Origin: Candidatus Nitrosotenuis uzonensis
GTDB taxonomy: Archaea; Thermoproteota; Nitrososphaeria; Nitrososphaerales; Nitrosopumilaceae
Direction of reading: 5' to 3'
Assembly: GCF_000723185.1 (NCBI RefSeq)
Contig: NZ_CBTY010000009.1
Location: 421,326-485,325, forward strand
Length of the DNA: 64,000 bases
Shown here one piece after another: positions 17,776 to 24,653 of the stretch (position 1 is the first letter of the stretch; each line of letters begins with the position of its first letter). The notes under the pieces were generated by a model, which was given only the letters and a program-made list of their open reading frames with translations, searched no databases and was not told the origin of the DNA. A program made the position numbers and the translations under genes.

Positions 17776-18184
17776 CCATCGTGGTGTTGTTGCCCATCAT
17801 TTGCATCATCTGTTCCATGTGCTGAGGATCATTTGCCATCATTTGGTGCATTTCTTGCATCATTTGAGGATCTGACATCATCATTTGCATCATCTGTTCC
17901 ATGTGCTGAGGATCATTTGCCATCATTTGGTGCATTTGTTTTGTATGCTGAGGATCGCTCATCATCATTTGGTGCATTTCTTGCATCATTTGAGGATCTG
18001 ACATAATTTGGCTTAGCATCTGCTGTCTCTGATTCGGATCTTGCATTATCTGGTGCCATTTTTGCATATCTTGCCCCATCATGTTAGCAGACTGATTAGT
18101 TGTACCAAAAATCGCATAGCCTACTCCAATACCTGCAAAAAATACTCCTATTGCAATTCCAATCCAGATTGTTTGTGTTGCCAT
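17747..18184 (-). CDS. membrane-anchored Met/Gln-rich repeat protein
   Basis: 145 residues. Residues 5-28 form one membrane helix; the rest is a low-complexity array of M, Q, H, D and P, with repeated units of the type SDPQMMQEMHQMM and NDPQHMEQMMQMM. Met- and His-rich extracellular tails can bind Cu(I), so copper handling is a reasonable inference in a copper-dependent ammonia oxidiser. The 3' end is duplicated by the 66-bp array. Confidence 0.75.
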   Translation of the reverse strand: MATQTIWIGIAIGVFFAGIGVGYAIFGTTNQSANMMGQDMQKWHQIMQDPNQRQQMLSQIMSDPQMMQEMHQMMMSDPQHTKQMHQMMANDPQHMEQMMQMMMSDPQMMQEMHQMMANDPQHMEQMMQMMGNNTTMGKKGHMMGQ

Positions 18185-18268
18185 GCCTAATTGGCAGATT
18201 TCTTATATATACAATCGCAAGTCGATTTTCATATCTGATAATTCACTATTCAAATTCTCAGTGATGAG

Positions 18269-18290
18269 ATTTATGGTCAGATCATAAATA
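18269..18290 (+). promoter_or_regulatory. inverted repeat over the thermosome TATA box
   Basis: ATTTATG-GTCAGAT-CATAAAT (18269-18289) overlaps CATAAATA, which lies 26 nt before the thermosome ATG and is the probable TATA box of a leaderless transcript. A repressor bound here would block TBP. The regulator is not identified. Confidence 0.5.
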
Positions 18291-18311
18291 CAATTTTAGG
18301 AATATTTCTTC

Positions 18312-19949
18312 ATGTCATCAATTCAAGCCACATCAGAAGGTATTCCAGTAATAGTTCTAAAGGAAGGCTCAAAGCAATCAAGGGGCAGAGATGCCCAAAA
18401 GAACAACATTAACGCAGCAAAGATCATTGCTGAAATTATCGCGTCTAGTCTTGGCCCACGTGGAATGGACAAGATGCTAGTCGATGCCATAGGCGATATA
18501 ACAATTACAAATGATGGTGCTACAATTCTAAAAGAAATTGATGTTCAACACCCTGCGGCAAAAATGATGGTAGAGGTAGCAAAGGCAACTGACAGCGAGG
18601 TTGGAGATGGTACCACGTCTGCCGTGGTAATAGCCGGTGCACTTTTGGAAAAAGCTGAAAGTCTGATAGACAATGATATTCATCCTGTCATAATAGCTGA
18701 AGGCTACAAAAAAGCTTCAAGAATGGCAATATCACTTTTATCAGAGATAGCAAAAAAAATCGAGCCTTCAGATACTGCAACGCTGGAAAAGATTGCACGT
18801 ACTTCGATGCTTACAAAGCTTGTTGCAATAGAAGCAGCAGATCTTGCAAAGATAGTAGTTGATGCTGTATTAGCAGTAATGGAACAAAAGGATGGGATCA
18901 ACAGAGTGTCAATTGCAAACATCAAGATTGAGAAAAAATCCGGCGGCTCAATTTCAGATAGTCAGTTGATAGGCGGCATAGTGCTAGACAAGGAAGTAGT
19001 TAACGACAACATGCCAAAAAGAGTGAAGAATGCAAAAATTGCTTTGATTTCAGCTCCGCTTGAAATAGAAAAAACGGAATTTGATGCCAAAATAAACATC
19101 AACTCTCCTAATCAGATAAAATCCTTCATGGAAGAGGAAAATCAGATCTTGAAAGAAATGGTAGACAAAATAAAGAATACAGGAGCAACAGTCGTATTAT
19201 GTCAGAAAGGAATTGACGATATAGTACAACATTATCTGGCAAAAGCAGGAATTTTGGCAGTTAGACGCATAAAGGAAAGCGATATGATCAAGCTTTCAAA
19301 GGCAACAGGAGGTCGGGTCGTTGGCAATGTAAATGATCTTACAGAAAGAGATTTGGGAATAGCACAAAATGTGGAAGAAAAACAAATTGAAGAAGATAAT
19401 TGGACGTATGTTGAGGGATGTAAGAACCCAAAGGCTGTCACGTTTCTGATTCGTGGCGGTTCGCAAAGGGTAGTTGATGAAGTTGATCGAGCGATCCATG
19501 ATGCAATTATGGTAGTAAAGGATGTAATTGAAAGACCATATTTTGTCCCAGGAGGAGGTGCTCCAGAGGAATACATTGCAACAAAGCTCAGAGGATGGGC
19601 ACAATCTCTTTCTGGGCGCGAACAGCTTGCAGTAGAAAAGTTTGCCGAAGCTTTAGAGTCAATTCCACTTGCACTTGCACGCAATGCTGGTATGAATCCA
19701 ATTGACGCCATAACCCAGCTTAGATCAAGGCATAGCGCAGGTGAGAAATATTTTGGTGTTGATGTGGTAAACGGTAGAATAGGGGACATTGAAAAGATAA
19801 ACGTTCTTGAACCGATCAAAGTAAAAGAACAGGTCATAAAATCAGCAACTGAGACTGCAAACATGATATTAAGAATAGATAATGTGGTGGCAGTATCAAG
19901 GACATCAGCACCTACGGCAGGTCAGGAACCCATGCCCACATCATATTAA
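18312..19949 (+). CDS. thsA: thermosome subunit (group II chaperonin)
   Basis: 545 residues, normal for the family. Group II chaperonin signatures: [53 protein letters not shown] and, near the end, AGMNPIDAI followed by [12 protein letters not shown]. It forms a double ring that folds proteins with ATP in the cytosol. The last 15 residues are Pro/Met-containing, without the Gly-Met tail of group I. thsA versus thsB cannot be decided. The next gene starts 3 nt after the stop, so they are co-transcribed. Confidence 0.95.
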   Translation: MSSIQATSEGIPVIVLKEGSKQSRGRDAQKNNINAAKIIAEIIASSLGPRGMDKMLVDAIGDITITNDGATILKEIDVQHPAAKMMVEVAKATDSEVGDGTTSAVVIAGALLEKAESLIDNDIHPVIIAEGYKKASRMAISLLSEIAKKIEPSDTATLEKIARTSMLTKLVAIEAADLAKIVVDAVLAVMEQKDGINRVSIANIKIEKKSGGSISDSQLIGGIVLDKEVVNDNMPKRVKNAKIALISAPLEIEKTEFDAKININSPNQIKSFMEEENQILKEMVDKIKNTGATVVLCQKGIDDIVQHYLAKAGILAVRRIKESDMIKLSKATGGRVVGNVNDLTERDLGIAQNVEEKQIEEDNWTYVEGCKNPKAVTFLIRGGSQRVVDEVDRAIHDAIMVVKDVIERPYFVPGGGAPEEYIATKLRGWAQSLSGREQLAVEKFAEALESIPLALARNAGMNPIDAITQLRSRHSAGEKYFGVDVVNGRIGDIEKINVLEPIKVKEQVIKSATETANMILRIDNVVAVSRTSAPTAGQEPMPTSY

Positions 19950-19951
19950 AA

Positions 19952-20770
19952 TTGAAAGAAATCATCATCACCAAAGCAAATGGGGAAAATGTAAGATTCG
20001 ATCCAGGCAAGGTAGAATCAACATGTATGAAGGCAGGCGCAAGTAGAAAAGTTGCAAAAAAGATCGCAAATCAGGTGATTTCCAAGCTGTATGGAGGCAT
20101 GCCTACAAAAGAGATCTACAGAATTGTGTTAAAGTTATTATCAGAGAATGCAGGCATTGCTGTAAAACAGCGATATCGTCTCAAAGAATCAATCATGAGA
20201 TTAGGTCCAGCAGGATTTTCCTTTGAGAATTTTGTTGGTAAGGTTCTTGAAAACTATGGATACAAAGTCACTGCAACACGAGCAGGGGTTCCTGGCAAAT
20301 GCATAGGCCATGAGGTGGACCTGATTTTAGAATCCATACAAGACGGCAAGAGATGGCTTGTAGAATGCAAGTATCATAATTTGGCAGGACAATACACCGG
20401 ACTCAAAGAGTCATTATACACGCATGCACGATTTCTTGATCTGTCTGAGACCTTTGATCGCGAAATGCTTGCATGTAATACCAAAGTTTCAGATCAAGTA
20501 ACAATCTATGCAAACTGTATAAATCAGAAGATCTTGTCCTGGCGTTATCCGCCACAAAATGGGCTGGAAAAGCTTGTGGAGAGTAAGAAGTTGTATCCTG
20601 TTACAATACTTGGAATAAGCAGGCATGAGTTGGACTTGCTATCACAGCAGAATCTGATGATTGCAAAAGACCTGCTTGATGTAGACATTAGTGATTTTGT
20701 GAAAAAGACTGGGATTTCAGCAAAAAGGATACTAGCGCTTCAGAAATTAGTAAACCGAATCATTGTTTGA
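19952..20770 (+). CDS. ATP-cone plus PD-(D/E)XK nuclease-fold protein
   Basis: 272 residues from TTG. Residues 1-90 are an ATP-cone (ITKANGENVRFDPGKVES, then AVKQRYRLKESI), the nucleotide-sensing domain known from ribonucleotide reductase and NrdR. Residues about 95-190 look like an Mrr-type restriction-endonuclease fold: GHEVDLIL and WLVECKYH supply the D...E-x-K catalytic set. A nucleotide-regulated DNA nuclease is inferred. It directly follows the thermosome gene. Confidence 0.75.
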   Translation: MKEIIITKANGENVRFDPGKVESTCMKAGASRKVAKKIANQVISKLYGGMPTKEIYRIVLKLLSENAGIAVKQRYRLKESIMRLGPAGFSFENFVGKVLENYGYKVTATRAGVPGKCIGHEVDLILESIQDGKRWLVECKYHNLAGQYTGLKESLYTHARFLDLSETFDREMLACNTKVSDQVTIYANCINQKILSWRYPPQNGLEKLVESKKLYPVTILGISRHELDLLSQQNLMIAKDLLDVDISDFVKKTGISAKRILALQKLVNRIIV

Positions 20771-21112
20771 TTAGTAAGAGGCAGGAGTTGCAGATCCCGT
20801 TATCCATTCTATTTCCTGATTTGATGCAAGTTTTGCTAGCTTGTCCATGTTTATACGCCCTACTGCGGTCAGGTGATTATGGCGTGCAGATGTCTGGAAT
20901 CCGAACTTTTGATTAATCTTGTGCAAAAAAGATAGCGTATTGGACTCACTTGACACTCTTATGTCTAATTCTACTTTAGGTTCAACGTCGGGTAATTTCC
21001 GTTCAAGATACATTATCTTCATGGCCAAATCCACATCAATTTTGTTCTCAAGCATGCCAGAGAGCCTTTCTTTATACTCATCAAAACTGTCTTCAATTTC
21101 TGACATTTTCAT
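20771..21112 (-). CDS. conserved small protein of unknown function
   Basis: 113 residues; mixed helical/strand, no cysteines, contains SSESNTLSFLHKINQKFGF. Not recognised. Its start codon overlaps the stop of the upstream secreted-protein gene by one base, so the two form an operon; it converges without gap on the nuclease gene. Confidence 0.65.
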   Translation of the reverse strand: MKMSEIEDSFDEYKERLSGMLENKIDVDLAMKIMYLERKLPDVEPKVELDIRVSSESNTLSFLHKINQKFGFQTSARHNHLTAVGRINMDKLAKLASNQEIEWITGSATPASY

Positions 21113-21666
21113 TACCGCTTTGAATTATCATACACAGGAGATTTTAGAACATACCCACCACATTTGAACTCAAAGGTATCTGCAATCACGAATTGCGTTT
21201 TTCCACTAAATGTTTCATCACCATCATGCAGTGTTGTGATTTTATAATCACTTACCATGCAGTCGGTGTAATCGAGTTCGCGTAAAAGCTCATTACCCCT
21301 ATACAAATACACCACTACATCAAATTGTGTGTAATCTTTTACCGCGCTCATCTGTGAAAGAGTGGAATCTGTAACATAGTAAAGCATTGGTTTATCATTG
21401 CCAACGCCACCGATAAGCTGGAAAACAGGCGTTTCTCTTGGAGGCTGAGATATTTTATAGCCTTCTTTTTGATTAAAGATCTTAAATGATTTTACCACTT
21501 CATTGCCTTGACTGAATTTGAATTCAGCGATAATGCTCAAACCACCTACAGTATCTGAAGATATAGGAATATTTTCTGCTTGCGATGATGTCATGCCCTG
21601 TGGAATAAATAATAGTATTGATATCAAACAAGTTGAAAAGGCAGACAGTAGTATCGGATTACGCAT
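21112..21666 (-). CDS. secreted or lipid-anchored protein of unknown function
   Basis: 184 residues with an N-terminal signal (LLSAFSTCLISILLFIPQG, cleavage after SSQA). The mature part is beta-rich with Cys residues at DYTDCM and FKCGG. Function unknown. Upstream DNA contains a CATGATTATCA motif and a TGCAATGCAA half-site resembling the operator of the neighbouring winged-helix gene. Confidence 0.7.
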   Translation of the reverse strand: MRNPILLSAFSTCLISILLFIPQGMTSSQAENIPISSDTVGGLSIIAEFKFSQGNEVVKSFKIFNQKEGYKISQPPRETPVFQLIGGVGNDKPMLYYVTDSTLSQMSAVKDYTQFDVVVYLYRGNELLRELDYTDCMVSDYKITTLHDGDETFSGKTQFVIADTFEFKCGGYVLKSPVYDNSKR

Positions 21667-21707
21667 TTTATGATAATAAGTGAATCATGTAATTAACCAC
21701 TATGAAT

Positions 21708-21728
21708 GCAATGCAAACATGATTATCA
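21708..21728. promoter_or_regulatory. adjacent TGCAATGCAA and CATGATTATCA motifs
   Basis: TGCAATGCAA (21708-21717) matches half of the palindrome found upstream of two winged-helix genes; CATGATTATCA (21718-21728) abuts it. They lie 42-62 nt upstream of the secreted-protein start at 21666, the position where archaeal activators or repressors usually bind. Confidence 0.5.
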
Positions 21729-21784
21729 GCTGCAATGCTGCGAATCAAAGATCAGCTTAATTACAATAATCAATCTATTACCGA

Positions 21785-21843
21785 TGCGAGAACGTTATGT
21801 CATTTGTCAAATGCCGGCAGGTGCCAGATAACACGTTCTCGCA
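21785..21843. other. stem-loop structure downstream of the winged-helix gene
   Basis: TGCGAGAACGT (21785-21795) pairs perfectly with ACGTTCTCGCA (21833-21843); alternatively 9 bp plus GTTAT/ATAAC with a two-base bulge. The 37-nt interior can form CATTT-GTC-AAATG and GGCA-GG-TGCC hairpins. It starts one base after the regulator's stop codon on the minus strand. Could be a terminator, a processing signal, or a small RNA. Confidence 0.55.
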
Positions 21844-21844
21844 A

Positions 21845-22174
21845 TCAATGTGATAATGAAAGGTTTGGCTCTATTGCCACATTAAGCAAGTCTTTATCTA
21901 GTCGTGCGGAGATGGAACGGATTTTACTTTGATATAAGAATAGTTTTTTTCCATCCTCCCTTAACTGACATTTTGTGCTGAGCAATTTATAATGCTGCAG
22001 CGTCTTTAGTTTTCTATATACTGTACTCAAAAGTATGTCTGATTCTGAGCTTATTTGAAATGCGGATTTTGGCCCATCGATAATAGTGTTCAGGACCTTT
22101 CTGCAGTATCTGTCAGATAGAATTTCGAGAACAACGTCCGTTTCGTTCTCGTCCAAGCCGGCATTTACCAACAT
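21845..22174 (-). CDS. winged-helix transcriptional regulator
   Basis: About 109 residues from ATG 22174 (MLVNAGLDENETDVV). A start 60 nt upstream would overlap the palindrome at 22211. The fold is LEILSDRYCRKVLNTI, GPKSAFQISSESDILLSTVY, then a wing and KLFLYQSKIRSIS. Clear paralogue of 2556-2888 (about half of residues shared). It likely binds the TTGCAATGCATTGCAA-type palindromes next to both genes. Confidence 0.8.
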   Translation of the reverse strand: MLVNAGLDENETDVVLEILSDRYCRKVLNTIIDGPKSAFQISSESDILLSTVYRKLKTLQHYKLLSTKCQLREDGKKLFLYQSKIRSISARLDKDLLNVAIEPNLSLSH

Positions 22175-22210
22175 CAGAGAACAAGTTGCTTTCAAAGTAT
22201 TAAAAAAACA

Positions 22211-22232
22211 GGATTGCAATGCATTGCAATCC
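22211..22232. promoter_or_regulatory. 22-bp perfect palindrome, putative operator
   Basis: The core ATTGCAATGCATTGCAAT (22213-22230) is flanked by GG and CC, giving a perfect 22-bp palindrome centred 47 nt upstream of the regulator start. Its building block TTGCA/TGCAA is the same as in the palindrome at 2498-2513 before the paralogous gene. Confidence 0.7.
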
Positions 22233-22310
22233 AATTCTTACATGTACAACACACATGTTCGACATTCAATAGATCAACAAATATGAAAAAATCTAATTAA
22301 AAATGTCAGC

Positions 22311-22349
22311 AAAATTATGATAAAATAATAAAAATTTTATAATAATTTT
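22311..22349. promoter_or_regulatory. AT-rich inverted repeat upstream of amoC
   Basis: Arms 22311-22326 and 22334-22349 pair at 15 of 16 positions around a 7-nt loop, ending about 82 nt before the amoC start. Could be an operator, a DNA-bending element or a terminator for upstream transcription. Confidence 0.5.
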
Positions 22350-22402
22350 TTTGTTAAAATACATAATTTGCTTATTCGCAAGAATTTGAATCGTCTACTC
22401 CA

Positions 22403-22412
22403 TTATATGCGA
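22403..22412 (+). promoter_or_regulatory. TATA box of amoC
   Basis: ATTATATGCG, about 26 nt upstream of the ATG at 22432, consistent with an essentially leaderless amoC transcript. Confidence 0.55.
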
Positions 22413-22431
22413 AAAATAGATCTTGTCAATT

Positions 22432-22995
22432 ATGGCACAAATGCCAGCATTACTCCCAAAAGAAGTTGAGATCCAGAGACTAAAGAAGATCTGGCTCATC
22501 GTCATCGCAATGGGATCCACAGCAGCATCAGTGGAAGTAGACAACTTTGTAGACGGCTCTCTACATCAAACCTCTATCAGAGACTCTGCGTTCACTCCAG
22601 CACACTGGTGGTTGTACTCACACTTTGTAGCACTACCACTAGGTTGGGGAGCAGTAGCAATCTATGATAGAAAAGTGCCCATATTAAGAGGCCCGAACAA
22701 CTCGCTGAATACTGGCCTGAAGATGACCATAATAGGTTATCTTGCAACCATGTTCACGATCGGAGTCAACGAGATGTGGCACTTTTGGTTCGTAGAAGAA
22801 GTATTTGCAGTTCCAAACCACTGGATGTTCAACATGGGTGTCGTCGTAGCCTTCATTGGAGCTCTAGCATATGTCGTTAGAGTATACGCACGACTGGTCG
22901 AACTAGGGGCAGAAACACCAGGTGAGAACCCACATGTTGCTGAAATGTACAAGATGGCCCTAGAAGGCAAACTGTACAGCAGATCCATCCCATAA
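22432..22995 (+). CDS. amoC: ammonia monooxygenase subunit C
   Basis: 187 residues from ATG 22432, the normal thaumarchaeal length. Several membrane helices; typical phrases MAQMPALLPKEVEIQRLKKI, FVDGSLHQTSIRDSAFTPAH, HWWLYSHFVALPLGWGAVA, VNEMWHFWFVEEVFAVPNHW. AmoC is an integral subunit of the copper ammonia monooxygenase that oxidises ammonia to hydroxylamine; the conserved Asp/His/His belong to its metal site. No amoA or amoB lies within reach, so this is a stand-alone copy. A short hairpin with a T-run follows. Confidence 0.97.
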   Translation: MAQMPALLPKEVEIQRLKKIWLIVIAMGSTAASVEVDNFVDGSLHQTSIRDSAFTPAHWWLYSHFVALPLGWGAVAIYDRKVPILRGPNNSLNTGLKMTIIGYLATMFTIGVNEMWHFWFVEEVFAVPNHWMFNMGVVVAFIGALAYVVRVYARLVELGAETPGENPHVAEMYKMALEGKLYSRSIP

Positions 22996-23020
22996 GCGAA
23001 AACCGCTTTTTTATTTTATT
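22995..23020 (+). terminator. transcription terminator after amoC
   Basis: AGCG-AAAAC-CGCT stem followed by TTTTTTATTTTATTT, directly at the amoC stop codon. T-rich tracts end archaeal transcripts; the hairpin is short. Confidence 0.6.
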
Positions 23021-23028
23021 TCAAATTC

Positions 23029-23937
23029 CTAAGGCAATACCTTACGAATGTTTTCTTTCACTCTGTTGGAGGATATGTAAAGTGCTTCAGCTTCGGCCTT
23101 TTCCAGATTTACAGTACGAATTTGTTTTATTCCATCTTTATTTACGATTAATGGTACGCCGATACAGACATCGGTCACCCCATATTGCCCTTCAAGCAAT
23201 ACCGATGCAGAAGTTTCTAAATCATGGTTTTTTATTATTGCCTCTGCAACAGCAAATGTGTTTTTCGCTATCCCAAATACAGAATACCAATGAGAATCAC
23301 GGAGAGATTTCCAATAATTTCGAACATCCGATTTGATCCTATCCATATTTTCTCCTGTCAACAAATCACCTACTTTTTTGCTTCCAAATCTGGCGTTTGA
23401 AAAAATTGGCACCATCGAGTCATCATGTTCGCCCATCACAAGTGCTCCAGAGATTTCCGATTGATTTGTTTTTAATTCTCTTGCAAGAATGTATCTGAAT
23501 CTGCTAGAGTCAAGACTTGATGCTATTCCTAACACATTTTTTGGTGGAAGATCTTCATGTTTTTGCATTACATAAGTGAGCACGTCCACAGGATTTGTTA
23601 CAACTAGAATTTTGGAATCGGGGGCATGCTGCTTTATCTTAGAGGAGATTTCTCTTATCAATGAGGCGTGTTCATGCAGTAGTTCGGTTCTGCTTACCAC
23701 ATGCATGCTAGCACTTACTGCAATGATTATCACATCGGAGCCCGTAATTTTGGTGTAATCAGAGGTTCCTGTGATTGAAATTGGCGATGTTTGAGGAATT
23801 GCGTTTGAAATATCAAGTGCAATACCATACGCTTTTTTCCCATCTCGATTCACGAGTAGAATGTTATCAAGCCCAGAAGATCCGCACAAAAATGCAATTG
23901 TGGAGCCAACTCGCCCGCTACCTATAATAGAAATCAT
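23029..23937 (-). CDS. mdh: malate/lactate dehydrogenase family NAD(P)-dependent enzyme
   Basis: 302 residues. Rossmann motif IGSGRVGSTIAF, VVTNPVDVLTYV, LDSSRFRYILA with the substrate-binding Arg, and GEHDDSMVP with the catalytic His. The residue that usually gives NAD preference (Asp after the second strand) is Asn followed by Arg in LLVNRDGKK, which may favour NADP. The mobile loop VSASMHVVSRTE lacks the usual PR.PGM.R pattern, so malate specificity is not certain. The gene converges on amoC. Confidence 0.85.
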   Translation of the reverse strand: MISIIGSGRVGSTIAFLCGSSGLDNILLVNRDGKKAYGIALDISNAIPQTSPISITGTSDYTKITGSDVIIIAVSASMHVVSRTELLHEHASLIREISSKIKQHAPDSKILVVTNPVDVLTYVMQKHEDLPPKNVLGIASSLDSSRFRYILARELKTNQSEISGALVMGEHDDSMVPIFSNARFGSKKVGDLLTGENMDRIKSDVRNYWKSLRDSHWYSVFGIAKNTFAVAEAIIKNHDLETSASVLLEGQYGVTDVCIGVPLIVNKDGIKQIRTVNLEKAEAEALYISSNRVKENIRKVLP

Positions 23938-23961
23938 AGTGAGGTGACCAAATCCTGTTAT

Positions 23962-24435
23962 TTATTTTGCCTCAATTTTGTCAAGCGGCACTACATATTT
24001 GGCAGTGATGGTTCCAAGTAGATGTTTTCCGTTGGAGATATCATAATAATTGTAAGAGGCCTCGTATCTGCTGTTCAGAGTTATTTTGTATGACTGGCCC
24101 GGCTCTAGCAATCTTGTGCTTTTTTCAATACCTTCAACGTAAAGCTGATGTGACATTGTGCCATTATTTTTTACAGTAAGAATGTATGTAAAATCCCCAG
24201 TCCTCATTATCAAGTCAGGGTTTACTCCGGCATTACCTACAGTTCCCACAACTATCGTTTGGCCATTGACTTCTCTGAATTCCAAGGTTTGGCGGATTTC
24301 TTCTGGCCAGAATATATTCATGTGCCTCACATAGCCCATGCTTGCATAACCCATTATTGCAGCTAAAGCTACAAAGCCGCAAGCAAGTCCGATAATTACA
24401 AATCTTTTCTCCGAGTTCACAAAAATATGTCGCAA
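23962..24435 (-). CDS. membrane-anchored cupredoxin-like protein without copper ligands
   Basis: 157 residues. One membrane helix (about 12-34, FVIIGLACGFVALAAIMGYA) followed by an extracytoplasmic beta-sandwich with VKNNGTMSHQLYVEG and ARYEASYNYYDI-like phrases that recall cupredoxins. The Cys and Met of a type 1 copper site are absent, so copper binding is doubtful. Role unknown. Confidence 0.7.
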   Translation of the reverse strand: MRHIFVNSEKRFVIIGLACGFVALAAIMGYASMGYVRHMNIFWPEEIRQTLEFREVNGQTIVVGTVGNAGVNPDLIMRTGDFTYILTVKNNGTMSHQLYVEGIEKSTRLLEPGQSYKITLNSRYEASYNYYDISNGKHLLGTITAKYVVPLDKIEAK

Positions 24436-24491
24436 TCCATCACATAAAGATACAAGTCAGATTATCACCATTGATACATAATAGAAAGTTC

Positions 24492-24541
24492 TGGAAGAGA
24501 GGAAGTAATTTGGGGAAACTAAAACAGGAATCTCTCTTCCA
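24492..24541. promoter_or_regulatory. inverted repeat with 30-nt loop between divergent genes
   Basis: TGGAAGAGAG (24492-24501) pairs with CTCTCTTCCA (24532-24541). It lies between the membrane-anchored protein (start 24435) and the permease (start 24654). Operator pair or RNA hairpin. Confidence 0.4.
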
Positions 24542-24572
24542 AGTACATCTATTGCGTTCTTTTCATATTTAA

Positions 24573-24603
24573 TGAAAATCATGATTTTCAGCATTGAAAA
24601 TCA
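24573..24603. promoter_or_regulatory. 18-bp perfect palindrome plus third half-site before permease
   Basis: TGAAAATCATGATTTTCA (24573-24590) is a perfect palindrome; a further TGAAAATCA follows at 24595-24603 and runs into CATATAAGG, a probable TATA region. It contains the CATGATTTTCA variant of the recurrent CATGATTATCA motif. Strong candidate operator for the permease gene. Confidence 0.6.
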
Positions 24604-24653
24604 TATAAGGAATTGTTTGAGCTGCTAAAATATGCACAACTTGAGATTACAGT

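Noticed and set aside
17612..17875. Plus-strand ORFs with a 22-residue hydrophobic repeat over the 66-bp array
   Set aside because: They run antisense to the Met-rich gene and exist only because 66 is a multiple of three; no promoter or family support.
19232..19864. 210-residue minus-strand ORF opposite the thermosome
   Set aside because: Shadow of a strongly conserved gene; composition rich in Ser and Phe typical of antisense frames.
21735..21932. 65-residue plus-strand ORF over the stem-loop
   Set aside because: Covers the inverted repeat and the antisense of the regulator; no support.
22126..22151. CGAGAAC...GTTCTCG inverted repeat inside the winged-helix gene
   Set aside because: Within coding sequence for an Asn-Glu-rich segment; likely coincidental although its arm resembles the stem-loop at 21785.
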